Assembly (NCBI RefSeq): GCF_004798935.1
Contig: NZ_RAHT01000002.1
Span: 434,001 to 498,000, forward strand
DNA: 64,000 nt
Direction of reading: 5' to 3'
DNA from: Ningiella ruwaisensis
Lineage (GTDB): Bacteria > Pseudomonadota > Gammaproteobacteria > Enterobacterales > Alteromonadaceae
The position numbers and the translations under genes were made by a program. A model generated the notes under the pieces. It made no database searches, had not been told where the DNA came from, and worked only from the letters and a program-made list of their open reading frames with translations. Positions 27,222 through 34,910 of the stretch are shown here, piece by piece (position 1 is the first letter of the stretch; every line of letters starts with the position of its first letter).

Positions 27222-28856
27222 GTGTTTATTATTAAGTATTACATCTTGCTATCAGTTTTATGCGCTATTGCTGCGTTTTATGTGCCAAACTGGTATTTCT
27301 CCGTTCTTTTGGCGTGGGTTTCACTTTCTTTAGGCGCGGTTTCTTTTGCCTATGTCAGTCAATCTCCTTGGATATTTAGGAAAAACGATAGAGGAAATAT
27401 TCCTTTTTACGCACACTGGCTATTTATCCCCTTCTTGTTAGGCGCTCAGATATACAATTCCTGGCAACGAAAAAACGATACGGTTCCGGCTATTCAGAAA
27501 ATTGAAGACGGATTGTTTTTAGCGTGTCGACTATTTCCTTCAGATATTGAAGAACTTCAGCGCTTGAAAGTAAAAGCAATTCTGGATGCTACTGCTGAGT
27601 TCTCAGGCATGAACTGGAGTGCAGATGATAAGAATCTGGCGTATTTAAATATTCCAATTTTGGACCATCAGGTGCCAAAAGAAAAAGACCTGCTTAAAGC
27701 CATTAACTGGATAGGCAACCAGTTGCAATCGGACCGAAACGTGGTTGTGCATTGCGCCTTAGGTCGCGGACGATCAGTGCTCATTATGGCAGCGTATTTA
27801 ATTGCATCAGGGCGAGCAAAGGATATTGATGAAGCGCTGGAAAAGATCAACAGCATTCGAGGAACCGCCAGATTAAACAACTACCAATACAAAAAACTCA
27901 AATCCTTGCAGGATGAGGGAGCGCTTAATCTAAAGCAAAAAGCATTGATTGTTGCAAATCCAGTTGCTGGTGGTGGTACCTGGAATGTAGCAAAAGATCA
28001 AATTACTGAACATTTAGGCCAGAAATATCAATTGGAAGTCTATGAAACCAAGGCATCACCTAGCATTGCAGAGCAAGTAAGCAATATAGATTTGTCTGGT
28101 AAATGCTGCGTATTTGCCTGTGGTGGAGACGGCACGGTCAATGCTATCGCCAGTCGATTACTCAATAAAGATATTAGCCTGGGTATTATTCCAGCAGGCA
28201 CAACCAATGCGTTGGCTCACGTGTTTTACGGGGGTAAATCAAAAATTATTCCGGTGTCGACAGCACTTAAGATCATTACAGAAGGTAAAACGATGACCAT
28301 TGATGCGGCGAAATGCAATCAGGACACTATGCTGCTTGCTGCAGGTGTGGGTATTGAACAAAAAATGGTAGAAGGTGCAGACCGAGATAAAAAAAATGAA
28401 TTAGGTGAATTGGCTTACCTTCAATCGTTATTTGAAGCATTGCAGCAAAATGACTGTGAAGAATACAGCGTTTCGTTCGATGGCAACAAAGCGGAAAAGA
28501 TTTCGGCCAGCAGTATCTTAGTGGCAAATGCGGCACCTGCCACTACGCTGTTTGCACAAGGCAAAGGACAACCTAATCCGAGCGATGGTTTGCTCGACGT
28601 TACGATTATCAATACAGATTATTCGCGTTCAGAGCCAGTTACCAAATTGGCTGCACAAGCCTTAAGTAGTGGAAAACTAGACTTGGAAAATAGCGAAGAT
28701 TTGCGTCATGAACGAGTCAGCAAAATTAAACTTTCGGCAAAGCATCCGTTGAAGTATGTCCTTGATGGTGAATTGCGAGAAGCCGATCAAATTACCATTA
28801 AAGTTGAGCCACAGGCTCTGAAAGTGTTTATCGCAGAAGATATCCATTTTGAATAG
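27222..28856 (+). CDS. Dual-specificity phosphatase fused to diacylglycerol-kinase-type lipid kinase
   Basis: 544 residues from GTG 27222. Residues 1-80 hold two to three membrane helices. Residues 90-230 are a dual-specificity/tyrosine phosphatase domain with the complete catalytic loop H-C178-ALGRG-R184-S and a plausible general-acid aspartate in ILDHQVP. Residues 240-540 are a DAGK catalytic domain with IVANPVAGGG, the nucleotide loop GGDGTVNA (301-308) and IIPAGTTNALA. Both enzymes look intact, so one membrane protein may dephosphorylate a lipid or protein and phosphorylate a lipid. Substrates are unknown. The upstream sigma-54 candidate ties it to the local stress regulon. Confidence 0.85.
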   Translation: MFIIKYYILLSVLCAIAAFYVPNWYFSVLLAWVSLSLGAVSFAYVSQSPWIFRKNDRGNIPFYAHWLFIPFLLGAQIYNSWQRKNDTVPAIQKIEDGLFLACRLFPSDIEELQRLKVKAILDATAEFSGMNWSADDKNLAYLNIPILDHQVPKEKDLLKAINWIGNQLQSDRNVVVHCALGRGRSVLIMAAYLIASGRAKDIDEALEKINSIRGTARLNNYQYKKLKSLQDEGALNLKQKALIVANPVAGGGTWNVAKDQITEHLGQKYQLEVYETKASPSIAEQVSNIDLSGKCCVFACGGDGTVNAIASRLLNKDISLGIIPAGTTNALAHVFYGGKSKIIPVSTALKIITEGKTMTIDAAKCNQDTMLLAAGVGIEQKMVEGADRDKKNELGELAYLQSLFEALQQNDCEEYSVSFDGNKAEKISASSILVANAAPATTLFAQGKGQPNPSDGLLDVTIINTDYSRSEPVTKLAAQALSSGKLDLENSEDLRHERVSKIKLSAKHPLKYVLDGELREADQITIKVEPQALKVFIAEDIHFE

Positions 28857-28880
28857 ATTGAGTAAAGCCTTCCTTTTTCA

Positions 28881-28900
28881 GGTAAAAGCTACATGAACAT
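28881..28900 (+). promoter_or_regulatory. Putative activator site upstream of BON gene
   Basis: GGTAAAAGCTACATGAACAT shares the GTAAA...GCT...ACATGAAC pattern with 44732-44749, where the same letters precede another sigma-54 candidate. It lies about 70 bp upstream of the -12 element. Inferred enhancer-binding-protein site. Confidence 0.45.
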
Positions 28901-28945
28901 TTTAGTGATAGCGTTTTTAACACAATAAATTCAAATACTTATATT

Positions 28946-28961
28946 TGGCATACTTTTAGCT
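28946..28961 (+). promoter_or_regulatory. Sigma-54 promoter candidate for BON-domain gene
   Basis: TGGCATACTTTTAGCT: GG-N10-GC, TGGCA at -24 fully consensus, TAGCT at -12 with one change. Ends 38 bp before the start codon. Confidence 0.6.
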
Positions 28962-28999
28962 AAACAAGAATGAAACATAAAAAAGTAAAGGAGAAATAT

Positions 29000-29566
29000 A
29001 TGAAACGCACAATATTATCTACTGCTTTAGCCCTTGCATTAACTACGTCGATGGCAAACGCTAATCCCGAAATGGAAAAAGATTCAGATTGGGATGGTTA
29101 TGCAAAAGATGCATGGATTGACGGAAAAGCTGAAGCAACGCTGTTATTTAATGGCAACCTTGACTCCTTTGATATCAATACTGACGTCAAAGACGGTGTA
29201 GTGATATTAACGGGTAAAGTTGATAATGAAGTTGATAAAGAGCTAGCTTCGGAACTTCTTCTTGGCATTGATGGCGTGAAAAGCGTTGAAAATCAACTGA
29301 CCGTGATGAACGAAGATGAAGAAGACTCAGATGTAATGAGTGGCTTTACTGACGCAAAAATTGCAACTGTTATCAAGTCGCGATTGTTGTTTGACTCAGA
29401 AGTCAGCGGCACCGATATTGACGTAAGTGTAGAGGATCAGATTGTAATGCTGCGCGGTACAGTTGATTCAGATGCAGCGAAAGATTTAGCAATGACAATT
29501 GCACAGAACACGGACGATGTAAAAGACGTGAAATCGGAAATTAGCGTCAAATCTAAAATGAACTAG
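29000..29566 (+). CDS. Periplasmic two-BON-domain protein (OsmY-like)
   Basis: 188 residues from ATG 29000, which follows AAGGAG; an in-frame ATG at 28970 lies upstream of that ribosome site and is less likely. Signal peptide ends ANA before NPEMEKD. Two BON domains follow: about residues 40-100 (FDINTDVKDGVVILTGKV, SVENQLTV) and 115-185 (DIDVSVEDQIVMLRGTV, VKSEISV), each with the central glycine. BON proteins bind lipid surfaces and are induced by osmotic and envelope stress in E. coli. A smaller BON gene is at 32759. Ends in a strong terminator. Confidence 0.88.
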   Translation: MKRTILSTALALALTTSMANANPEMEKDSDWDGYAKDAWIDGKAEATLLFNGNLDSFDINTDVKDGVVILTGKVDNEVDKELASELLLGIDGVKSVENQLTVMNEDEEDSDVMSGFTDAKIATVIKSRLLFDSEVSGTDIDVSVEDQIVMLRGTVDSDAAKDLAMTIAQNTDDVKDVKSEISVKSKMN

Positions 29567-29624
29567 TATTAATGGTTCGTTAGTTTGATTGCAGGATGTA
29601 ATCAAACGGTTTAAAAGGTAGTGA

Positions 29625-29660
29625 AAACAAGCCGGGAATTCCCCGGCTTGTTTATTTTAA
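29625..29660 (+). terminator. Terminator of BON gene
   Basis: A 12-bp perfect stem (AAACAAGCCGGG / CCCGGCTTGTTT) with loop AATTC, followed by TATTTTAA. Confidence 0.8.
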
Positions 29661-29770
29661 GCTGTTATCTTGCAGAGTCGAGGCTGAGCATTACCAAATT
29701 TGGCTGGGGTTAATATGTGTGATAGATTGTTTTCACGCGCTCTTCGGGAAAATCAGTCTTAATCGTTTTG

Positions 29771-30067
29771 TTACTTGCGATCATTCCAGTACCCTGGCTT
29801 ACGGTGGTTATGCATGATGGCAACAACGTAAATTGTTTTTTTCTCTACGTTCTTATAAATAACAGAGTATGGAAATCGACTTAAAATAAAGCGCCTGTGA
29901 TATTGTCCCATTTTAGGCCAAGTTAGCGGCAAAGAGTGAATAGAATTGAATGCCTCGTCTAGCTCTTGTATGAACTCATATCCAAGACCTTTCACCTGTT
30001 CTTGATACCAATCAAAGGACGATTTTATTTCTTCTGTGGTATCTGGATGAAATAGTAATTCATGCAT
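29771..30067 (-). CDS. RelE/ParE-family toxin
   Basis: 98 residues from ATG 30067, 5 bp after the antitoxin stop. A longer frame from 30100 overlaps the antitoxin end and is unlikely. The ParE-like fold is recognisable: FHPDTTEEIKSSFDWYQEQVKGLGYEFIQELDEAF, then the basic strand YHRRFILSRFPYSVIYKNV and YVVAIMHNHRKPGYW. ParE-type members block gyrase and RelE-type members cut mRNA at the ribosome; the RKPGYW ending is typical of ParE-like plasmid-stabilisation proteins. Lone chromosomal module, on the strand opposite to the surrounding stress genes. Confidence 0.88.
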   Translation of the reverse strand: MHELLFHPDTTEEIKSSFDWYQEQVKGLGYEFIQELDEAFNSIHSLPLTWPKMGQYHRRFILSRFPYSVIYKNVEKKTIYVVAIMHNHRKPGYWNDRK

Positions 30068-30072
30068 GTAGC

Positions 30073-30288
30073 TTATAACTTTTGTTTGATTTGGTCCCAC
30101 GTTATTGAACTAACTTTACCGCTTTCCAATTCGTTGCTTCGTTTTTCTGCCAATGATAACCACTCTTGTTCAACGTTATCATCAGCACATCCGTCCATTG
30201 CTGACAATAAACAATGAGCAGCGAGAGCTTTCTCTTTGGTGCTCATTTGGTCAATGCTATCCATAAGGTTTTTAAAAGCTTCCGACAT
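30073..30288 (-). CDS. Addiction module antitoxin (PF09720-like)
   Basis: 71 residues from ATG 30288, with GGAG upstream; the longer frame to 30312 lacks a good ribosome site. The protein is short, helical and acidic with EQEWLSLAEKRSNELESGKVSSITWDQIKQKL, the conserved C-terminal half of the putative-addiction-module family that binds RelE/ParE toxins. Toxin gene follows 5 bp later; the pair forms a two-gene operon, probably autorepressed. Confidence 0.85.
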   Translation of the reverse strand: MSEAFKNLMDSIDQMSTKEKALAAHCLLSAMDGCADDNVEQEWLSLAEKRSNELESGKVSSITWDQIKQKL

Positions 30289-30505
30289 ATAGCTATCTCC
30301 AAACAATTTCACGGTGATTAGTTTAGCAGTTTATAGAATCAAGAGTAAAACATTTACATGCATAGCAATTCACCATCTAATGGTGAGCGATTAAGCCGCT
30401 TGTCTGCCAGAAATTGTTTAATAAAAATAAAAGTAGTTCGACTTCAAATACGAGATGTCGATTTTAACTTCATGCGCACTTATTGATCTTTGCTGAATGA
30501 ATGTT

Positions 30506-30533
30506 TTGCGCAATTATCGATAGGCTCTACAAT
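30506..30533 (+). promoter_or_regulatory. Sigma-70 promoter candidate for DUF502 gene
   Basis: TTGCGC and TACAAT are separated by 16 bp, 35 bp before the chosen ATG. The rest of the 30289-30567 gap shows nothing else that I can name. Confidence 0.4.
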
Positions 30534-30567
30534 AGACACCTGTTCTTCTTATATCGCTGGAATTTTC

Positions 30568-31158
30568 ATGTTAAACCGCATTTTAATGCTGATTTTTAAA
30601 GGCTTGCTCACCGTTTTACCTATAGGGCTAACCTTGTATTTGCTTCACTGGCTGACAATCAGCGTTGAATCGCTCGTCGCCCCTTACTTTAGCCACGCTT
30701 TTTACTTTCCGGGGCTCGGAATTCTAAGCACTTTGATATTTCTGGCCGCTGTGGGAATTGCAGTCAACGCATATGTTGTAAAGTCTTTACTTGGATACGG
30801 TAATCGGTTTTTTGAGCGCTTGCCACTAATTAAAACGCTCTATGGTGCGATAAGAGATGCAGTGGCGCTTTTTCAAGTCAGTAAAAACGAAGGTGAAAAG
30901 AGACCGGTGTCAGTTGAAATAGCGCCTGATATGCATGTAATTGGATTCATCACCAATGAGAAAATTGCACAACGTGTATTTCCCAATCAAGACAAGATTC
31001 CAGTGTATATGCCCTTGAGTTATCAAATAGGCGGTTATACGGTTTATGTACCAAAATCAAAGGTGAGTGAACTGGATATTGACGTTGAAACCGCCATGCG
31101 TCTTGCCATTACGGGCGGCAATTCATTAGAAGCGCCAAAAAGTGATTTACTCGAGTAA
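30568..31158 (+). CDS. DUF502 integral membrane protein
   Basis: 196 residues from ATG 30568 (an upstream in-frame ATG at 30490 lies before the likely promoter). Two membrane helices (LIFKGLLTVLPIGLTLYLLHWL and GLGILSTLIFLAAVGIAVNAY) are followed by a soluble C-terminal domain with LIKTLYGAIRDAVALF, IGFITNEKIAQRVF and VPVYMPLS-type strand (here IPVYMPLSYQIGGYTVYVPKSKV). This is the DUF502 layout. Function unknown; some homologues are implicated in trafficking or membrane homeostasis. Confidence 0.85.
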   Translation: MLNRILMLIFKGLLTVLPIGLTLYLLHWLTISVESLVAPYFSHAFYFPGLGILSTLIFLAAVGIAVNAYVVKSLLGYGNRFFERLPLIKTLYGAIRDAVALFQVSKNEGEKRPVSVEIAPDMHVIGFITNEKIAQRVFPNQDKIPVYMPLSYQIGGYTVYVPKSKVSELDIDVETAMRLAITGGNSLEAPKSDLLE

Positions 31159-31194
31159 TTTACTCAATTAAACATGCAGAAGACCTTACAATTT

Positions 31195-31219
31195 TTTGCA
31201 AATATTTCATATTTGCAAA
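31195..31219. repeat. Inverted repeat upstream of the ALDH sigma-54 candidate
   Basis: TTTGCAAAT and ATTTGCAAA form perfect 9-bp arms with a 7-nt spacer, 64-88 bp before the sigma-54 candidate at 31283. A plausible activator site, but unlike the TGTAAAGCTT motif found at the other promoters. Confidence 0.4.
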
Positions 31220-31282
31220 GCATTAACGAAATACTTTTTCATTTAAAACAATAGCTTACCTTTAATTTAAGCGGCTTAATTC

Positions 31283-31298
31283 TGGCCTCACAATTGCT
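31283..31298 (+). promoter_or_regulatory. Sigma-54 promoter candidate for ALDH-BON operon
   Basis: TGGCCTCACAATTGCT: GG-N10-GC, TGGC at -24 and TTGCT at -12. 36 bp before the ATG, a normal leader length. Confidence 0.65.
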
Positions 31299-31334
31299 CT
31301 TTGTTTTTATCATTAATTTTAAAGTGAGAACCTC

Positions 31335-32711
31335 ATGAGCAATACCGTTAATACGATTAATCCCTTTACTGAAAAAACCATTCAAGAATATCAATTACTG
31401 AGCCTCGATGAGGCAAATCAAGCTGTAGACGCGGCACACGAGTGTTTTGAAAGCTGGCGCAACAGCTCCCTTGAGATAAGACAGGTTTTAGCCAACAAGC
31501 TTGCGTCCATTTTTGAAGAGCAGAAAGAAGAAATTGCTCAGTTGATGACGGATGAAATGGGTAAGGTAAAAGCACAAGGCTATCAAGAAATTGAGCTTTG
31601 CGCTGCCATTTGCCGATATTCGGCTGAAATTGCCGAGTCCAATCTGGCCTCTGAAAAGCGAGAGTTTGATCAGGGAGAAGCGATCATCTCCTATCAGCCA
31701 GTTGGCGTTATCCTGGGTATTCAGCCTTGGAACTTTCCTCTTTATCAAGTAATTCGATACAGCATCACAAATATCATAGCAGGCAATACAACTGTACTTA
31801 AACACGCTTCTAATGTCTTTGGTATGGCACAAAAAATTCAGGACATGTATGAAGAAGCCGGCTTCCCTAAAAATTGTTATCAATCGCTGATTATAGATGG
31901 CGAGACATCAAGCAAGCTAATTGAGCACGATAAAATCAGAGGCGTGACCTTTACTGGCAGTGACGAAATTGGTAAATCGGTGGCAGAAAAAGCCGGCAAG
32001 CTGGCCAAGAAAACGGTGCTTGAGCTCGGTAGTAACGACGCATTTTTAGTTTTGGATGATGCTGATATTGAACTGGCGATTGAAGCATGCGTTAAAGGGC
32101 GTGTGATTAACAACGGTGAAACTTGTGTATCCGCTAAACGCTTCATCGTTACAGAGAAAAACTATGACGCCTTTAAAGAAGGCTTTTGCAAGGCCATGAG
32201 CGACCTTAAAGTTGGCGATCCTAATGATGAAGATAGCGACTTGGGACCTATGGCAAGAAAAGATTTGCGAGACGAACTTCATGAACAAGTAAAAGCATCA
32301 ATAGAAAATGGTGCAAACGCGGAAATAGGTGGAAGCATACCAGAGCGCGATGGCTTTTTTTATCCGCCCACAGTACTCACAAACGTCAAGCCCGGCATGC
32401 CTGCTTATGACGATGAACTGTTTGGGCCTGTCGCATCACTTATCAAAGTGGCAAATGACGAAGAAGCCATTCAGGTCGCTAACGATAGTCGTTACGGATT
32501 AGGCGGTGGAATTTTCTCCAAAGACACTGACAAAGCCATTAAAATTGCTACCGAGCGTTTTGATACGGGCATGGTGAATATAAATGGATATGCGCTGGCA
32601 CAACCTAATCTTCCCTTTGGTGGTGTAAAAGACAGCGGATACGGTCGCGAGCACGGTGGTTTTGGCATGCGTGAGTTTGTCAATATTAAAACCGTAATGG
32701 TCATGAGTTAA
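31335..32711 (+). CDS. NAD(P)-dependent aldehyde dehydrogenase, succinate-semialdehyde-type (Sad/YneI-like)
   Basis: 458 residues, the short ALDH type to which YneI/Sad belongs. Visible: IQPWNFPLYQVIRYS (substrate channel and the catalytic-site Asn), FTGSDEIGKSVAEKA (nucleotide turn), VLELGSNDAFLVLDDADI with the general-base glutamate, and NNGETCVSAKRF with the nucleophile cysteine. The family oxidises succinate semialdehyde from GABA or similar aldehydes; the exact substrate is not certain. A sigma-54 candidate lies just upstream and a BON gene 47 bp downstream, so an operon is likely. It may detoxify aldehydes or use GABA during stress. Confidence 0.85.
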   Translation: MSNTVNTINPFTEKTIQEYQLLSLDEANQAVDAAHECFESWRNSSLEIRQVLANKLASIFEEQKEEIAQLMTDEMGKVKAQGYQEIELCAAICRYSAEIAESNLASEKREFDQGEAIISYQPVGVILGIQPWNFPLYQVIRYSITNIIAGNTTVLKHASNVFGMAQKIQDMYEEAGFPKNCYQSLIIDGETSSKLIEHDKIRGVTFTGSDEIGKSVAEKAGKLAKKTVLELGSNDAFLVLDDADIELAIEACVKGRVINNGETCVSAKRFIVTEKNYDAFKEGFCKAMSDLKVGDPNDEDSDLGPMARKDLRDELHEQVKASIENGANAEIGGSIPERDGFFYPPTVLTNVKPGMPAYDDELFGPVASLIKVANDEEAIQVANDSRYGLGGGIFSKDTDKAIKIATERFDTGMVNINGYALAQPNLPFGGVKDSGYGREHGGFGMREFVNIKTVMVMS

Positions 32712-32758
32712 TTCACTCGTAAGCCAGTTGTAAAAGATATGAAAGATAAGGAGTCAGC

Positions 32759-33136
32759 ATGAAAGCTAAACTAATTTTATCGATAGGCGCCGTCATTTTA
32801 ATTTTTGTGACAATTGGAATGCTTATGAATAAAAGTGATGTTACCTATGAGGTGACTGAACACACTGACAATAATGATTTACAAGAAGATCATTTGCTTC
32901 CTCTTGAGGCGAGAATAAACGCTGCTATGCTCTCGGAATTGGACGTCCCCACATTCAGTATCGATACAGAAATTCGCGGAAGCGTGGTTATACTTAGTGG
33001 CGAAGTAGGTTCTCTTGAAGAAAAAGTTCGCGCCGCCTCTGTTATTGGAGATGTTGATGGTGTGAGTGAGATTGTCAACAACCTGCAAGTTGTAGAAAAA
33101 GGCGTAGATGACGCTTATGAGCCTTCGCCGATGTAA
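32759..33136 (+). CDS. Single BON-domain protein with N-terminal anchor
   Basis: 125 residues. Uncleaved-looking N-terminal membrane helix (LILSIGAVILIFVTIGMLM), then an acidic linker and one BON domain (FSIDTEIRGSVVILSGEVGSLEEKV ... VSEIVNNLQVVE). AAGGAG lies 6-7 bp before the ATG. 47 bp after the aldehyde dehydrogenase with no terminator between, so probably cotranscribed. A smaller relative of the two-domain gene at 29000. Confidence 0.82.
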   Translation: MKAKLILSIGAVILIFVTIGMLMNKSDVTYEVTEHTDNNDLQEDHLLPLEARINAAMLSELDVPTFSIDTEIRGSVVILSGEVGSLEEKVRAASVIGDVDGVSEIVNNLQVVEKGVDDAYEPSPM

Positions 33137-33178
33137 AAATTTAGTATTTGGATAATGTTAAATTGAAAATTCATAGTT

Positions 33179-33230
33179 TACCATACCAATTCTCTGTACA
33201 AAATTTAATGTACAGATTATTGGTATGGTA
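33179..33230. repeat. Long imperfect inverted repeat, MITE/REP-like
   Basis: Outer arms TACCATACCAAT / ATTGGTATGGTA (12 bp) and inner arms TCTGTAC / GTACAGA (7 bp) are separated by 2-nt mismatched steps and a 10-nt AT loop; total 52 bp. It lies between the BON gene and a convergent unknown gene. It has no T run, so it is a poor terminator; a mobile miniature repeat or an RNA-stabilising stem is more likely. Confidence 0.55.
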
Positions 33231-33236
33231 TTAAGA

Positions 33237-33533
33237 CTACGCGCTACATCGAAATTGTAAAAGATTGCTATTCATCAGCTCATCGCAAAAGTGCTCAGTA
33301 TGTGTACGAATATTGCCGAGCGCCTGTTTCGCCATAACAAGTTGCTGTTCTGAGACCATTTCATCAATATGATTAATAATTTCTTGCTCAGCTAAAATAA
33401 GCCTTTGAAATACTTCATCGTCGTAATTATGATTAAAACAAGTACTTATTACCGCATAAGTGCGCTTTAGCGATGCTACCCATTCTGACTCGTATATCTT
33501 ATCGTCAAATCGTTTTACAATAAAAGGCATCAA
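33237..33533 (-). CDS. Small protein, unknown function
   Basis: 98 residues, possibly starting at the second Met (33530). Soluble and helical (DEVFQRLILAEQEIINHIDEMVSEQQLVMAKQALGNIR), with two His and three Cys scattered. No family recognised. Ribosome site weak. Its coding reality is moderate: the frame is free of stops over 300 bp and lies between genes, but the support is only that. Confidence 0.45.
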   Translation of the reverse strand: MMPFIVKRFDDKIYESEWVASLKRTYAVISTCFNHNYDDEVFQRLILAEQEIINHIDEMVSEQQLVMAKQALGNIRTHTEHFCDELMNSNLLQFRCSA

Positions 33534-33952
33534 CGATTAAACACCTTCGATTTTCTTGCGAAGCGCTTTTCTAAAAAGCGGAATTACAGTTTCATTTGTA
33601 AGTTGAAATGAAGTGGAATGATAAAAATCTATTCCATATTCCAGTGCCTGGATCACGTCCAAAATTTTGTTTGTGTAAATCACCCTGTTATACATGTTTA
33701 CCCCGCATCATTTGGTTGTCTAAACTGCTGTCTTGCAAAATTCCTTTAGCAATAAATGCACCGGGTCGGGTACAGTCAAGTTGCTTTGAAAGCATGTCTC
33801 ATAGCTGAGCTGCTTGCGAGTTGAATACGAGTTGCATGGATACCTTAATTTTTATCAGGCCAAATTTACATATATACCAGAAATTTTTACCACATTTAAA
33901 AAGAAGAATTTTGAGTAGTATTTCAGATCAGAAGTTGCCAGCGCATTAAACT
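33534..33952. other. Gap without a recognised gene
   Basis: 419 bp. A 66-codon plus-strand frame (33608-33808) rich in Cys/Pro/Ser has no ribosome site and no recognisable content, so I do not call it. A short GC inverted repeat-like segment (GCGAAGCGCTTTTCTAAAAAGCGG, split) near 33558-33582 could be a weak hairpin. I see nothing else. Confidence 0.4.
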
Positions 33953-34648
33953 TTATTCTATAGCGTGTAAATAAATCAGTAACGATGAATATAAAGCAAC
34001 TCCTAAAATAAACGCCCAATATTTGCTTCTGCGATTTTCAGGAAGTTCTTCTTTGAGCACGTTCATTATAATTCCTCCGGCTAGAAACGCTTCCATACTA
34101 TGAATTATATCTTCTGATATTGCTGTGATGGCTCCAAGTAATCCTCCAATGAGTATCATGCTGACGATGATCCATTTGCCTTTTTTGAGATAAAGTTGTT
34201 TATGATGTTGTAGCAAACCTGAATCATTTACTAGAAAATGCAATGCTATGGCTAGAGAAAATAACATTACAGCCTCATTCTCGTGGTCAGGAAAATCAAC
34301 AATCAAGTATCCAATCAATAAGTTGTATAAGCCATAGCTCACGATGTGTACCCAAAATATCTGATTTTCTTTTCCTGCTGGCTTTTGTTTCGCGTATTTC
34401 TCAAGACCAAACATAACGCATAGTCCTGTAAGCGCCACGATATAGGCTGACAACTCTAATTCAAATACTTCGAACTTATCGCTTGCCTCCATAAGTTTCG
34501 GTAGCAAATGCAAGAAAATATAGGCAACAGATGCACCGCCAGAAATTGAAAGCCAAATACTCCGAGGTTCACCTTGCAAGAACCGCATTTTACTGGCTAA
34601 CACATGAACGATTGCAACAAGAATAAGTAAAAGTATATTCAGTAACAT
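33953..34648 (-). CDS. Polytopic membrane protein, ZIP-transporter-like
   Basis: 231 residues with about eight hydrophobic segments. GGASVAYIFLHLLPK near residue 37, ALHFLVNDSGLLQHHK near 135 and EAFLAGGIIMNVLKEELPE near 188 resemble the histidine/glutamate-bearing helices of ZIP-type metal transporters, but the canonical HS/HE metal pairs are only partly kept. Metal transport is a guess from this pattern. It stands alone, with a 14-bp degenerate repeat array in its upstream region. Confidence 0.6.
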   Translation of the reverse strand: MLLNILLLILVAIVHVLASKMRFLQGEPRSIWLSISGGASVAYIFLHLLPKLMEASDKFEVFELELSAYIVALTGLCVMFGLEKYAKQKPAGKENQIFWVHIVSYGLYNLLIGYLIVDFPDHENEAVMLFSLAIALHFLVNDSGLLQHHKQLYLKKGKWIIVSMILIGGLLGAITAISEDIIHSMEAFLAGGIIMNVLKEELPENRRSKYWAFILGVALYSSLLIYLHAIE

Positions 34649-34743
34649 AATCTCAGTTCCACCTTTCTAAGGCGTATCTACGATTTGCTTAAAAGTATGT
34701 GAATAACGACATACAGCGCAACCACTCTTTATAAGTACGTTGT

Positions 34744-34799
34744 TGCGAGAATGTAGTTGCAAAAATGTAATCGCAGGAATGTCATTGCAAAAATCATGT
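34744..34799. repeat. 14-bp degenerate tandem repeat, four copies
   Basis: Four consecutive 14-bp units of the type TTGCAAAAATGTAA (34744, 34758, 34772, 34786), each with a few changes. Non-coding, about 100-150 bp upstream of the ZIP-like gene. May be binding sites in phase or slippage DNA. The unit length is 1.3 helical turns, so alternate faces of the helix would be occupied. Confidence 0.6.
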
Positions 34800-34910
34800 C
34801 CAACACTTAGTTTGGCTAGTGATGGCAAGTAATGAACGAACTGCTATGTTCATAGTAAAAAAATTAGTCATCGTCGAAAAAAACACGCCCTACTCAACGT
34901 AAAACTAACG

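Noticed and set aside
33608-33808. 66-codon plus-strand frame
   Set aside because: No ribosome site, Cys/Pro-rich random-looking sequence, no recognisable family.
34786-34802. Sigma-54-like site upstream of the ZIP-like gene
   Set aside because: The GG and GC are 11 apart, not 10, and the site lies in the 14-bp repeat array.
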